Source: Chloroflexota bacterium (GTDB lineage: Bacteria > Chloroflexota > Dehalococcoidia > Lucifugimonadales > UBA3495). From it: DNA of 62,255 bases. Of this stretch, positions 23,876 to 32,442 are shown in pieces (the stretch's first letter is position 1; each line of letters opens with the position of its first letter). Position numbers and translations under genes: made by a program. The stretch covers positions 1 through 62,255 of the forward strand of contig JACZUF010000015.1 of NCBI GenBank assembly GCA_022573285.1. The letters are read 5' to 3'. The notes beneath the pieces are model-generated. The model did not search any database, was not told the DNA's origin, and was given only the letters and a program-made list of their open reading frames with translations.

Positions 23876-25051
23876 ATGCAGGCGTCGAATGAAGCGGCAG
23901 CCAAGGACGCTCGAAGCATCCTCGAAAACATTCGGGAGCTTGCCGCCGATTTTGCTGGGGAGCGAAGCGAGCGGCAACAGCGCCGGGAATTAGTCCAAGC
24001 GGACTTCGACCGGCTTAGGGACACCGGTTTTCTTCGAACGGCGGTTCCAGTCGAGCAAGGTGGTATCTGGGAGGGCCTCCAACGGTCGAACCGGGCCATC
24101 TGCGAGATGTTGAGGGCCTTGGCCCAGAGTGACTCCTCGGTAGCCCTGGTGGCATCCATGCACCCGTCAGTGCTCCAATACACCGGCTGGTTGTCGCTGC
24201 CGGAAGCGCCCCATCCCTATAGGGGGGCCTGGGATGAGCAGCGGCGCTGGGCTTTCCAGACGGCCCTGGACGGCAGCCAATGGGGCACCATCATGTCGGA
24301 GGCGGGCAGCGGCGGGGATACTTCCAAAACCAAAGCAACGGCACGGCCCACCGGTCACGACGACACCTACCTCCTGGATGGGGAGAAACATTTCGGAAGC
24401 GGGTCGGGAATCACCTCCTACGTGATTACCATCGCGGTCCCAGAAGGCGAGGACGAAGCCGATATTTTCTTCATGGACATGCGGGATGTCCCTTGGGATG
24501 GCTCAACGGGGATGAAACTGGCGGCGGCGTGGGATGGGTGTGGGATGACCGCCACCCAGAGTCACTCAATGACCTTTAAGGACTTTCCCGTCACCCGTTC
24601 CGCCTGGCCGGGGGCCAGCCAGTTGAGATCCAATCCTGGAGGTGGCTACGCGTGCATGTTCGCCGCAGTGGTGGTTGGTATCGTCGAGAGCGCCATCGGG
24701 ACGGCCCGGCGGCAGTTGCAGCGGAAACGAGACTCCATGTTGGCGTACGAGCGGACCGAGTGGGCCAGGGTAGAGATCGAAGGGTGGCTGATTCAGCAGG
24801 CTTACGAAGGTATGTTGCGGGCGGTTGAACAACCCAGTTCGGGAAACCGGGAACCCCGTCTGGGCAAGGCCGCCATCGCCGAGCTTGCGGAGTCGGTCAT
24901 GCTGCGGATCTGCAAGGTGGTGGGTGGCGGCAGCTATTCTCGCAACTCTCCTTTCGGATTCTGGCTGGAGGACGTCAGGGCCTTGGGATTCTTGCGGCCC
25001 CCGTGGGGTCTGGCCTTCGACCAGATATACCAAGGGAGTTGGGACGCCTAG
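23876..25051 (+). CDS. Acyl-CoA-dehydrogenase-like flavoprotein lacking the catalytic Glu
   Basis: The 391 residues follow the acyl-CoA dehydrogenase fold: an N-terminal helical domain, a middle beta domain with SEAGSGGDTSKTKATA, and C-terminal helices with RICKVVGGGSYSRNSPFG. Where dehydrogenases have the base in IYEGT, this protein reads QIYQGSWDA and then stops. The base is Gln and the last helix is missing. That pattern resembles the DszC/flavin-monooxygenase-like branch. ATG 23876 is preceded by GGGGAGGG. The electron partner and substrate are unknown. Confidence 0.85.
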   Translation: MQASNEAAAKDARSILENIRELAADFAGERSERQQRRELVQADFDRLRDTGFLRTAVPVEQGGIWEGLQRSNRAICEMLRALAQSDSSVALVASMHPSVLQYTGWLSLPEAPHPYRGAWDEQRRWAFQTALDGSQWGTIMSEAGSGGDTSKTKATARPTGHDDTYLLDGEKHFGSGSGITSYVITIAVPEGEDEADIFFMDMRDVPWDGSTGMKLAAAWDGCGMTATQSHSMTFKDFPVTRSAWPGASQLRSNPGGGYACMFAAVVVGIVESAIGTARRQLQRKRDSMLAYERTEWARVEIEGWLIQQAYEGMLRAVEQPSSGNREPRLGKAAIAELAESVMLRICKVVGGGSYSRNSPFGFWLEDVRALGFLRPPWGLAFDQIYQGSWDA

Positions 25052-25090
25052 AATCAGGTCATCCCGATGCCGAATCGTCAACTCATGCTA

Positions 25091-25120
25091 TAGACAATCT
25101 CTTATTAGAATGATTATAAT
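25091..25120 (+). promoter_or_regulatory. Promoter of the DUF1800 gene set
   Basis: TAGACA (25091-25096), 18 bases, TATAAT (25115-25120). The start site is expected near 25127, giving a leader of about 130 bases to the ATG at 25257. Confidence 0.65.
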
Positions 25121-25256
25121 CTGAACCGCAGGCGTCCTGGGTCCCCAAGCCCTAATTCAGTAGCCAGTCCATCAGCGGCCGGCAGTGCCAAACCGGTTCC
25201 CAGACTGATGAGACCACCCCCTTAGTCCCGAGAATTTAAGCGGAAGGAGAGACACG

Positions 25257-26660
25257 ATGGCCAGTCCCGATATCGAGCTAATGGCCCACCTCATGCGCCG
25301 CGCCGGCTTTGGCGCCACCTACGAAGAGCTGGAGGAATACACCGCCAAGGGCTACGAGGCGACGGTGGATGAGCTGCTCAGCCCCATGGACCAGCCCGAC
25401 TTGGAGATGGACCTGCTGGAGCGCTATTTCATCGACTGGAAGGAGATGAACGCCCTGGAGATCAACCAGGCGTATCTCACCTACCGGATGATCAACACCA
25501 AGCGCCCGCTGCAAGAGAAGATGACTCTCTTCTGGCACGGCATCTTCTGCGTCGGCAACTCGAAGTGTGAGCACGGCCGCCAGATCCAGCAGCAACTGGA
25601 CATGTTCCGGGACCTGGGCATGGGCAGCTTCCCCAAACTGCTGCTGGCCCTCTCCGTTGACCCGGCCATGGTCTTCTACTTGGACAACTGCATGAGCCAT
25701 AAGGACGCCATCAACGAGAACTTTGGCCGCGAACTCCTGGAACTGTTCGCCATGGGCGTCGGCATGGACGGTCACGCCAACTACTCCGAGGAGGACGTCA
25801 AGGCATGCGCCCGGGCCTTCACCGGCTGGACCATCGCCAACGCCATCCCCAGATACCCCTACGGCCGCTTTCAGTCCCAGTTCGCCTTCAACGCCGCCGA
25901 CCATGACTACGGCGAGAAGACCTTCCAGGGCGAGACCGGCAACTTCAACGGCGACGACATCATTGAGATCATCGTCAAGCAGCCGTCCGCGGCACGGTTC
26001 ATCGCCCGCCACCTTTACAACTTCTTCGTGGCCGATGAGCCCCAGATCCCGGCCTGGCAGGGCACCCCTCCCAGGGACTCGAACGCCATCAAGGAGATGG
26101 AGGACGCCTATTTCGAGTCCGGCTACAACCTCACCGCCATGCTGCGGGTGATGTTCAATTCGGACTGGTTCAAGAATGCCCGCTTCGAAAAGGTGAAGAG
26201 CCCTGCGGAGACCGTCGCCGGGACCATGCGCTTGGTCAAGGACTTCACCAGCCCCAAGCCGGGCCTGCACCCCATCGCCATGGAGATCCGCTACATGGGC
26301 CAAGACCTGATGAACCCGCCCACCGTCGAGGGCTGGCACACCGGCCAAGAGTGGATCGACAGCGGCACGTTGGTGGAGCGCATCAACTTCACCGCCGACC
26401 AGATGGGCAACGTCGACCTCCCCGGAGTGAAGGCCATCATCGACCGCCTCAGTTCCGAGGGGATCAAGCAGCCGGAGGCCCTGCTCGACCGCTGCCTGGA
26501 CATGGTCGGGGCCTACTCCCTGCCCGACGAGACCCGCGGCTACCTGGTGGAGCACATCGGGAAGGCCGGCGAGTTGAAGCCGGGGACCGAGTCCTACGGC
26601 GGCCAGATCGCCCAGACGCTGCAGCTCATCGTAGCCACCCAGGAGTACCAGTTCGCCTAG
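25257..26660 (+). CDS. DUF1800-family protein without an export signal
   Basis: This 467-residue protein has the DUF1800 landmarks: HLMRRAGFGATYEELEEY at the start, EKMTLFWHGIFC (about 83-94), NENFGRELLELFAMGVGM (about 154-171) and HNFF-like RHLYNFFVADE. It ends ATQEYQFA. DUF1800 proteins are of unknown biochemical role and usually pair with DUF1501 proteins, commonly with a Tat signal. None is present here: the conserved domain begins at residue 5. GGAGAG precedes the ATG. It heads a set with SDR, DUF1501 and NHL genes. C-ending codons dominate, suggesting strong expression. Confidence 0.93.
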   Translation: MASPDIELMAHLMRRAGFGATYEELEEYTAKGYEATVDELLSPMDQPDLEMDLLERYFIDWKEMNALEINQAYLTYRMINTKRPLQEKMTLFWHGIFCVGNSKCEHGRQIQQQLDMFRDLGMGSFPKLLLALSVDPAMVFYLDNCMSHKDAINENFGRELLELFAMGVGMDGHANYSEEDVKACARAFTGWTIANAIPRYPYGRFQSQFAFNAADHDYGEKTFQGETGNFNGDDIIEIIVKQPSAARFIARHLYNFFVADEPQIPAWQGTPPRDSNAIKEMEDAYFESGYNLTAMLRVMFNSDWFKNARFEKVKSPAETVAGTMRLVKDFTSPKPGLHPIAMEIRYMGQDLMNPPTVEGWHTGQEWIDSGTLVERINFTADQMGNVDLPGVKAIIDRLSSEGIKQPEALLDRCLDMVGAYSLPDETRGYLVEHIGKAGELKPGTESYGGQIAQTLQLIVATQEYQFA

Positions 26661-26705
26661 GCGGACTCCTGTGATGGGACGGTTGGCCTTACGGCAGGAC
26701 GGTTA

Positions 26706-27461
26706 ATGGGACGCTTAGAAGGAAAAGTAGCGCTGATCAGCGGCGGCGCCCGCGGCCAGGGGGCTGAGGAAGCCCGGCTCATGGCCGAAGAAGGCGCCAA
26801 GGTCGTTTTCGGCGACATCCTGGACGACCTGGGCAAGCAGGTCGAGGCCGAAATCACCGAGGCCGGCCGGGACGCCACCTACGTCCATCTGGACGTCACC
26901 CGCGAGGGCGAGTGGCAGTCCGCGGTGGCGACCGCCGTGCGGAAGTATGGCGGACTCCACGTGCTGGTCAACAACGCCGGGATACTGATCCGAAAGAGCA
27001 TCGAGGACACCACCGAAGAAGAGTGGGACCGCATCATGGCCGTCAACGTGAAGGGCGTTTTCTTGGGCACCAAGCACGCCATTCCAGCCATGAGAGACTC
27101 GGGCGGAGGGTCGATCGTCAACATCTCCTCCACCGCCGGTCTCGTGGGCAGCCTGGAAGGGTCGCCCAGCTATACCGCCACCAAGGGCGCGGTCAGGCTC
27201 TTCACCAAGGCCACGGCGATCCAACACGCCAAGGACGGCATCCGGTGCAACTCGGTCCATCCCGGCCCCATCGACACCGAGATGATCCGGGACACCATCA
27301 CCGACCCCGAGAGATGGGCCGCGCGCCTGCGCCGGTTGCCCTTGGGCCGGGTCGGCACCGCCGCCGACATTGCCTACGGCGTGCTATATCTGGCATCCGA
27401 CGAGGCGTCATTCGTGACCGGCACCGAGCTGGTCATCGACGGCGGGACTACCGCCGAGTAA
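26706..27461 (+). CDS. Short-chain dehydrogenase/reductase
   Basis: The 251 residues are a classical SDR. The NAD(P)-binding motif SGGARGQG is at about 13-20, NNAG at about 90-93, and the catalytic Ser in NISSTAG with YxxxK in SPSYTATKGAV. The end FVTGTELVIDGGTTAE is usual. Asp after the second strand (VVFGDILDD) suggests NAD rather than NADP. It lies between the DUF1800 and DUF1501 genes, with a 45-base gap from the former, so it may act on a shared substrate. The exact substrate is unknown. Confidence 0.93.
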   Translation: MGRLEGKVALISGGARGQGAEEARLMAEEGAKVVFGDILDDLGKQVEAEITEAGRDATYVHLDVTREGEWQSAVATAVRKYGGLHVLVNNAGILIRKSIEDTTEEEWDRIMAVNVKGVFLGTKHAIPAMRDSGGGSIVNISSTAGLVGSLEGSPSYTATKGAVRLFTKATAIQHAKDGIRCNSVHPGPIDTEMIRDTITDPERWAARLRRLPLGRVGTAADIAYGVLYLASDEASFVTGTELVIDGGTTAE

Positions 27462-27531
27462 CCATCAAAGAGTGAACATCAACCCGTAGTACGGATATAA
27501 GCCCTAATCGCGAACCGAGGAGAAAAGAACC

Positions 27532-28662
27532 ATGACCTCCACCAAGAAAGACCCGGTCCTGGCTGTATTGCAGCTTTCGGGAGGCAACGACGGCCTGAAC
27601 ACCATCGTTCCCTACAGCGACCCCCGGTACGCCGACAACCGGCCTTCGGTCCGAGTGGCCGAAGACCAGGTCCTGCCGATCAACGACAGTATCGGCTTCA
27701 ACCCGGCCATGGCCCCCATCAAGGAGCTCTATGACCAGGGCAAAGTGGCCATCATTCAGGGCGTGGGCTACCCCAACCCCAACCGCTCCCACTTCCGCTC
27801 CATGGACATCTGGCACACCTGCGAGCCGGAAAAGGTGGGCAACGAGGGCTGGCTGGGCCGCGCCATCCGCGACCTGGACCCCAAAGGAGAGAACGTCCTC
27901 ACCGGCGTGAACTTCGGCCGGGGCCTTCCCCGCTCGCTGGCGGCGCCCGGAGTGCCGGTGGCCTCGGTGGGCAACCTGGAGACCTACGGCGTCCTAACCG
28001 GCATCGAGGACGACCAGAGGGACGAGGCTTTGGACATCTTCGCCCGCATGTACTCGCCGGCCATGGGGCGCGGCCCGGTGATGGACTATCTGTCCCACAC
28101 CGGCATGGACGCGCTGAAGGGCGCCGACATCCTCAGCACCGCGCCGGAGAAGTATTCCTCCAGCGTCGAGTACGGCAACAATTCCGTCGCCCAGTACATG
28201 AGGAACATCGCCCAGACCCACATCGCCGAATTCGGCACCCGGTTCCTCTACACCACCGCCCCCTACAATAGCTTCGACACCCACGCCGGGCAGATGGTCG
28301 GACACTCCGCGCTGTGGACCGAGGTCTCCGCCGCGGTCCGCGACTTCTACACCGACCTGACCGAGAACAACGCCGCCGACAACATGGTGCTCTTGGTCTT
28401 CACCGAGTTCGGACGCCGCGTCCACGACAACGGTTCCGGCACCGACCACGGCTCGGGCGGAATCGCCTTTGTCATCGGCGACGCGGTCAAGGGCGGACTC
28501 TACGGCGAGTACCCCTCCCTGGCCGAAGATAAGCTGCTCGAAGGCGACCTGCACTTCAACAACGACTTCCGCGGCCTGTATTCCACCCTGTTGGAAAAGT
28601 GGATCGGCATCGACGCCAAGTCCGTGGTCGGCGGCAATTTCGAGCAGATGGACTTCCTGTAG
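27532..28662 (+). CDS. DUF1501-family protein without an export signal
   Basis: The 376 residues start almost at once with the DUF1501 opening AVLQLSGGNDGLNTIVPY. They continue with NRSHFRSMDIWHT, YNSFDTHAGQ and FTEFGRRVHDNGSGTDHGSGG, all family landmarks related to the sulfatase/alkaline-phosphatase fold. Typical members carry a Tat leader; this one does not. GAGGAG precedes the ATG. The pairing with DUF1800 is widely conserved, but the pair's function remains unassigned. C-ending codon bias is similar to the neighbours. Confidence 0.93.
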   Translation: MTSTKKDPVLAVLQLSGGNDGLNTIVPYSDPRYADNRPSVRVAEDQVLPINDSIGFNPAMAPIKELYDQGKVAIIQGVGYPNPNRSHFRSMDIWHTCEPEKVGNEGWLGRAIRDLDPKGENVLTGVNFGRGLPRSLAAPGVPVASVGNLETYGVLTGIEDDQRDEALDIFARMYSPAMGRGPVMDYLSHTGMDALKGADILSTAPEKYSSSVEYGNNSVAQYMRNIAQTHIAEFGTRFLYTTAPYNSFDTHAGQMVGHSALWTEVSAAVRDFYTDLTENNAADNMVLLVFTEFGRRVHDNGSGTDHGSGGIAFVIGDAVKGGLYGEYPSLAEDKLLEGDLHFNNDFRGLYSTLLEKWIGIDAKSVVGGNFEQMDFL

Positions 28663-28744
28663 GCCGTTTTTCGGACCGCCCAGGCGGGGCAGCCGGTTGG
28701 ACAGACCGGGTAGGCCCGCAACCGAACAGTCAAGCGAGGTAAGG

Positions 28745-29773
28745 ATGACTACACAAGCGCTGAGCGTATCCCTCCAATACAGTCATAGCATCGGGCGCGG
28801 GGAGTTCTCCGGCCCAGGTTTCCGCAACCCCGTGGCCATCGCCCGGGGCGCCGACGACGTGATATACGTCGTCAACCGGTCCTACGAGTACCGGCCCGAT
28901 GGGAAGCGGGTGACCATCTGCACCGTCGATGAAGAGTACATCGGCGAATTCGCCCGGGGCGTCCACACCGCCGGCGTGACCGACATCGTCACGGAGGACG
29001 GCTCCCTGATCTGGCCCACCAGCGTGGCCCTGGACCAAGACGGCAACGTCTATATCGCCGATGAGTGGCTGAACCGCATCTCCATCTTCACCAAGGACGG
29101 GGAATGGATCGGCAAGTGGGGGACCGAAGGCAGCGCCGACGGCGAGATCAGCCGTCCCTCCGGTATGGTCTTCGACGCCGACAACAACCTGCTGCTGGTG
29201 GACAGCCAGAACAACCGGGTCCAGAAGTTCACCAAGGACGGCAAGTTCATCTCCGCCTTCGGCGCCCAGGGTAGCGGGGACGGACAGTTCAACCTGCCAT
29301 GGGGCATCGACGTGGACGCAGACGGCAACATCTACGTTGCCGACTGGCGCAACGACCGGGTCCAGAAGTTCGACAAAGACGGCGAATTTCTGATGAAGTT
29401 TGGCAGTTCCGGAAGCGCACCAGGCGAATTCGACCGGCCCACCGGAGTCGCCGTGGACCGGACCGGCATGATCTACGTGGCCGATTGGGGCAACGAACGC
29501 ATGCAGATGTTCGACCCGGCGGGGCAGTTCGTGACCCTGACCACCGGCGACGGCACCATATCCAAGTGGGGCAAAGACAAGCTGGACGCCAACGGGGAGA
29601 TGTGGAAAGAGCGAGAGATCGCTCAGGGCATCGAGCGGGAGAAGGACTTCTGGGGACCGGTGGCGGTCACGGTGGACGACCAAGACCGCGTATTCGTGGT
29701 CGAGTCCTGCCGCAACCGCATCCAAGTCTACCGCCGGCAAGAGCCAATGTTCAGAGGCGGAGGCCGCCTCTAG
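28745..29773 (+). CDS. NHL-repeat beta-propeller protein
   Basis: The 342 residues form about six NHL repeats. Each has a pattern like LPWGIDVDADGNIYVADWRNDRVQKF followed by KDGEFLMKFG. The first repeat begins at about residue 28 (PVAIARGADDVIYVVNRS). A start at ATG 28745, with AGGTAAGG upstream, removes an out-of-family extension. There is no signal peptide. NHL propellers bind ligands or act as lyase-type enzymes, and here no catalytic site is obvious. It is downstream of DUF1501 with an 82-base gap and probably belongs to the same set. Confidence 0.9.
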   Translation: MTTQALSVSLQYSHSIGRGEFSGPGFRNPVAIARGADDVIYVVNRSYEYRPDGKRVTICTVDEEYIGEFARGVHTAGVTDIVTEDGSLIWPTSVALDQDGNVYIADEWLNRISIFTKDGEWIGKWGTEGSADGEISRPSGMVFDADNNLLLVDSQNNRVQKFTKDGKFISAFGAQGSGDGQFNLPWGIDVDADGNIYVADWRNDRVQKFDKDGEFLMKFGSSGSAPGEFDRPTGVAVDRTGMIYVADWGNERMQMFDPAGQFVTLTTGDGTISKWGKDKLDANGEMWKEREIAQGIEREKDFWGPVAVTVDDQDRVFVVESCRNRIQVYRRQEPMFRGGGRL

Positions 29774-29787
29774 GCCAGTCGAGCCAA

Positions 29788-29803
29788 CAGCTATCAGCTA
29801 ACT
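29788..29803. repeat. Short AGCTATCAGCTAACT-type dispersed repeat
   Basis: CAGCTATCAGCTAACT occurs in the spacer after the NHL gene. Related stretches occur at 33387-33420 and 34632-34658. These look like remnants of a common short dispersed repeat. Confidence 0.45.
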
Positions 29804-29883
29804 ATGAAGGGAGACCGACAAAGTCACTCTTCTGTTATCCGGCCCGTCAACAACCGCCAACGGGCGTAACAGGCAGTGGAAAA

Positions 29884-30339
29884 GTGACGACACAGGACGA
29901 ACTGGGAGCCAAACTCAAAATGCTGGGGATCAGACTGACCCCGCAACGGTTGGCCATCGCCGAGGTGGTGGTGAACTCGGGCGATCACCCGTCGGTCAAA
30001 GAGATCTTCGGCCGGGTCCGCGAGTTCTTCCCCTACGTGACGCTGGCCACGGTCTATTCGACGTTGACCGTGCTGGAGCAAGCCGGAATCGTCTGGGAAC
30101 TGCCCTTCCAGAAGCAATCGCGCTACGACGCCAACCTGTCGCCCCATGCGAATCTGGTCTGTGTCGGCTGCGGCAGCGTCCACGACGCCGACGTGGGACA
30201 AAACATGGTTGCCGAGTTGCGTGAACGGTTGGAAAAATCTTCGGACTACCAGTTCACCGGCCAACGGGTCGACTTTTACGGCTGGTGCCCCAACTGCGCC
30301 AACCGCCGTGACCGCCGCACCGACGCCCCGGCCGGCTAA
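29884..30339 (+). CDS. Fur-family metal- or peroxide-responsive repressor
   Basis: The 151-residue protein starts at GTG 29884 and has a winged-helix domain (LGIRLTPQRLAIAEVV, then VTLATVYSTLTVLEQAGIV). The C-terminal metal/dimer domain contains HANLVCVGCGSVHDAD and WCPNC, giving two CxxC pairs for structural zinc. Length and motifs fit Fur/PerR/Zur. The exact signal (iron, zinc, manganese or peroxide) cannot be told. An upstream extension out of this domain is spurious. It might control the preceding gene set, but no binding site was recognised. Confidence 0.92.
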   Translation: MTTQDELGAKLKMLGIRLTPQRLAIAEVVVNSGDHPSVKEIFGRVREFFPYVTLATVYSTLTVLEQAGIVWELPFQKQSRYDANLSPHANLVCVGCGSVHDADVGQNMVAELRERLEKSSDYQFTGQRVDFYGWCPNCANRRDRRTDAPAG

Positions 30340-30362
30340 CCTCCCGGCCCCATTACCACCGA

Positions 30363-30388
30363 TGTAGGGGCGGGTTTCAAACCCGCCC
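30363..30388. repeat. GTAGGGGCGGG palindromic repeat, copy 1
   Basis: TGTAGGGGCGGGTTT is followed by CAAACCCGCCC, a partial copy (26 bases) of the 31-base palindrome best preserved at 31530-31560. It may act as a terminator-like hairpin after the Fur gene. Confidence 0.7.
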
Positions 30389-30444
30389 TGCCCCCCGGGG
30401 CCACTCCCCCATCAAGACAACATCCCCCCATCGGCAATTACCGG

Positions 30445-31283
30445 TCAGACCCGCGTCTCCCAGGTTATTAGCAACTCACGCATGTCCGATCGCCACTGAG
30501 GCAAAAATCCCGCTGGGCCGGGAGCGAACAACTCCTCGAAGTGGCTTTCGAACAAAGACCTGGCCCGGCCGCGGTCTTCCGGCTTCAGCCAGCGGTCTTC
30601 CAAGATCATTTGCACGGCCTCGTCCCTGGTTGGCGGCGTTTGATTCTCCCACCACGGCAACTCCGGCATTACTTGTATCTCAGGCAGGATGCCCATGTCC
30701 CACAGCACGGGCAGAAGTTGGCGATGGCCGGGCAACAGCTCTTGGTCTTCGCCATACACCAATTTAAACAACTTGGCGCGCCGGTTGGGCGGAGGCTCGC
30801 TCCAGACGGTAATCATGACCCGGCGGCCCGCCGCTGCTTCCAACTGGCCGATAAATGAGGTTATATCCCGCACGAAGTAGGTAACGTCCGCCGTGAAGGA
30901 GATGTCGCCGCTTGTCCCTTGGGCCTCCGACAAGAAAGACGGGACAAGGCGGGCATTCGCGATACCCGCTTCTTGGGCCAGGGATTCAAACTCGGCTGCC
31001 ATGCCGGGAGATGGCTCTACATTGACCACCTCCCGGCACTTCAGCGCCAGGGGGGTAGGCAGACCCGCCCGGCCCCGCCTCCCACGTCCAGTACAACGTC
31101 GTCCGGCCGCACATATGACCCGATCAAAGCCAGGTTGAGGTCTGGAATCCGGTGAGGGTCGAACCGGAACTGCCGGGCTGCCGGGCCCGCCCAGCTATCG
31201 CCAGCCGGGGCGGGACCGTAGATGCGGGTGTTCTGGGAATCTACAGCATCAATCCGGTCGGCGTATATCTCAGACGGAGTCAA
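30445..31283 (-). pseudogene. Frameshifted class I SAM methyltransferase
   Basis: Two frames join to one methyltransferase. The upstream part (31283-31041) ends in DVVLDVGGGAGRV-CLP, motif I. The downstream part (31029-30445) begins VVNVEPSPGMAAEFESL, the normal continuation, and ends ELLITWETRV. The break lies in a run of six C on the coding strand (near 31050-31055). A four- or seven-base run would restore the frame, and four gives the expected LPLAL. It could be an assembly error, a pseudogene or a phase-variable tract. The product would have about 280 residues. The substrate is unknown. Confidence 0.8.
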
Positions 31284-31594
31284 TTTGACGATAACCTCTT
31301 GACTAAAACTACTCAGGCAGAGCGGGAAAAGCGGGTTTTAACATACGGGCTCCGGGTGACCATTGTAAACGGCGCCCTCAGCGGTCCAGGCACCGGGCGC
31401 CCCGAGCCGTCCGTATCAAGGATGGCTCATTGTTGAAACCGGGTCGTGGTTCGACATCCTTGCGCGGAAGGACACCATGAGCGGGCCTGTGCGGGGTATG
31501 GCCGCAATGGCCTGAGTTTGGTGGATGCGTGTAGGGGCGGGTTTTAAACCCGCCCCTACAATCGTGGGTCAACGCTGATATTCTATGAATTCCT
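31284..31594. other. Intergenic region
   Basis: This 311-base divergent spacer contains the palindromic repeat at 31530-31560. No promoter stands out with both hexamers, and no additional gene is supported. Confidence 0.5.
31530..31560. repeat. GTAGGGGCGGG palindromic repeat, copy 2 (full length)
   Basis: A 31-base perfect palindrome: 15-base arms beginning TGTAGGGGCGGGTTT around one central T. It is the reference copy of a family with members at 30363, 49144, 49265 and 55183. Confidence 0.85.
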
Positions 31595-32437
31595 ATGGTA
31601 GATCACCCGAATCGCTTTTTTCCCCGCCTCAAGACCAGCTCCGTGGTTGGCTTGCTTCTTTTGCTGCTGGCCGCTGCCTGCGGCGGCTACAACCCGGAGT
31701 CCCGGCTGGTGGACGTGGGCGGGCACCGTCTCAACATCCGCTGCGCCGGCGATGGAGCTCCGGCCGTGGTGCTGGATTCGGGTTTGGCCAGTGACAATCA
31801 CGACTGGGTGCCGGTGGAAAAGCGGGTCTCAGGGTTCACCAGGGTCTGCAGCTACGACCGGGCCGGCCTGGGTAAGAGCGATGCCGCCAACGGCGGGCCC
31901 ACCAGTCAGGCCGCCTCCGACGAGCTGCATTCTTTGCTGTCCGCAGCCGGAATCGCCGGGCCCGTGGTCCTTGTTGGACACTCTTACGGCGGCTTGAACG
32001 TCCTGTTATACGCCTCCCAGCACAATGAGAACACGGCTGGGGTCATCCTGATCGACAGCCTACAACCGGATAATCTGGTCCTAGCCGCCGAGATACTGGG
32101 AGAGCAGGCCATGACCGCGTTAATGCGGGGGTTGCAGCAGAACCCGGAGGGTGTGGATGTAGCCGCAAGTTTTGATCAGGTTAGGGCCGCCGGAAATTTG
32201 CGCGACCTGCCGCTTACGGTGATCACCGCCGGACGGCCGAATCTGCCGCCTTTCATCGACCGGAAGATTAGCGAACGATTGGCCGGTTCATGGCTGGAAT
32301 CCCAGCGGGAGTTGGTCGGCTTGTCCTCCGCCGGGGTGCAGGTCATCGCCGAGGAAAGCGGACACTGTGTCCAGTGTGACCAGCCGGAATTGGTGACGGA
32401 CGTCATCCGCCGCATGGTGGAAGCCGCGCGTAATTAG
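31595..32437 (+). CDS. Alpha/beta-hydrolase lipoprotein
   Basis: The 280 residues have a lipoprotein signal peptide (VVGLLLLLLAAACGG, Cys at about residue 30) and an alpha/beta hydrolase domain. The oxyanion region VLDSGLASDNHDW, the nucleophile elbow VGHSYGG and a C-terminal ESGHCVQCDQPE give the Ser-His pair. The acid residue is expected near ITAGRPN and is not certain. It is likely anchored outside the membrane, acting on small esters or amides. The start ATG has no clear ribosome site, and another in-frame ATG is not available near the signal peptide. Confidence 0.88.
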   Translation: MVDHPNRFFPRLKTSSVVGLLLLLLAAACGGYNPESRLVDVGGHRLNIRCAGDGAPAVVLDSGLASDNHDWVPVEKRVSGFTRVCSYDRAGLGKSDAANGGPTSQAASDELHSLLSAAGIAGPVVLVGHSYGGLNVLLYASQHNENTAGVILIDSLQPDNLVLAAEILGEQAMTALMRGLQQNPEGVDVAASFDQVRAAGNLRDLPLTVITAGRPNLPPFIDRKISERLAGSWLESQRELVGLSSAGVQVIAEESGHCVQCDQPELVTDVIRRMVEAARN

Positions 32438-32442
32438 ATGAG

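Noticed and set aside
25278..26555. A 425-residue minus-strand frame opposite DUF1800
   Set aside because: It has no recognisable motif and is explained by C-ending codon bias in the DUF1800 gene.
31041..31283. Separate 80-residue gene upstream of the methyltransferase remnant
   Set aside because: It ends within motif I and its continuation is in the next frame, so it is one broken gene.
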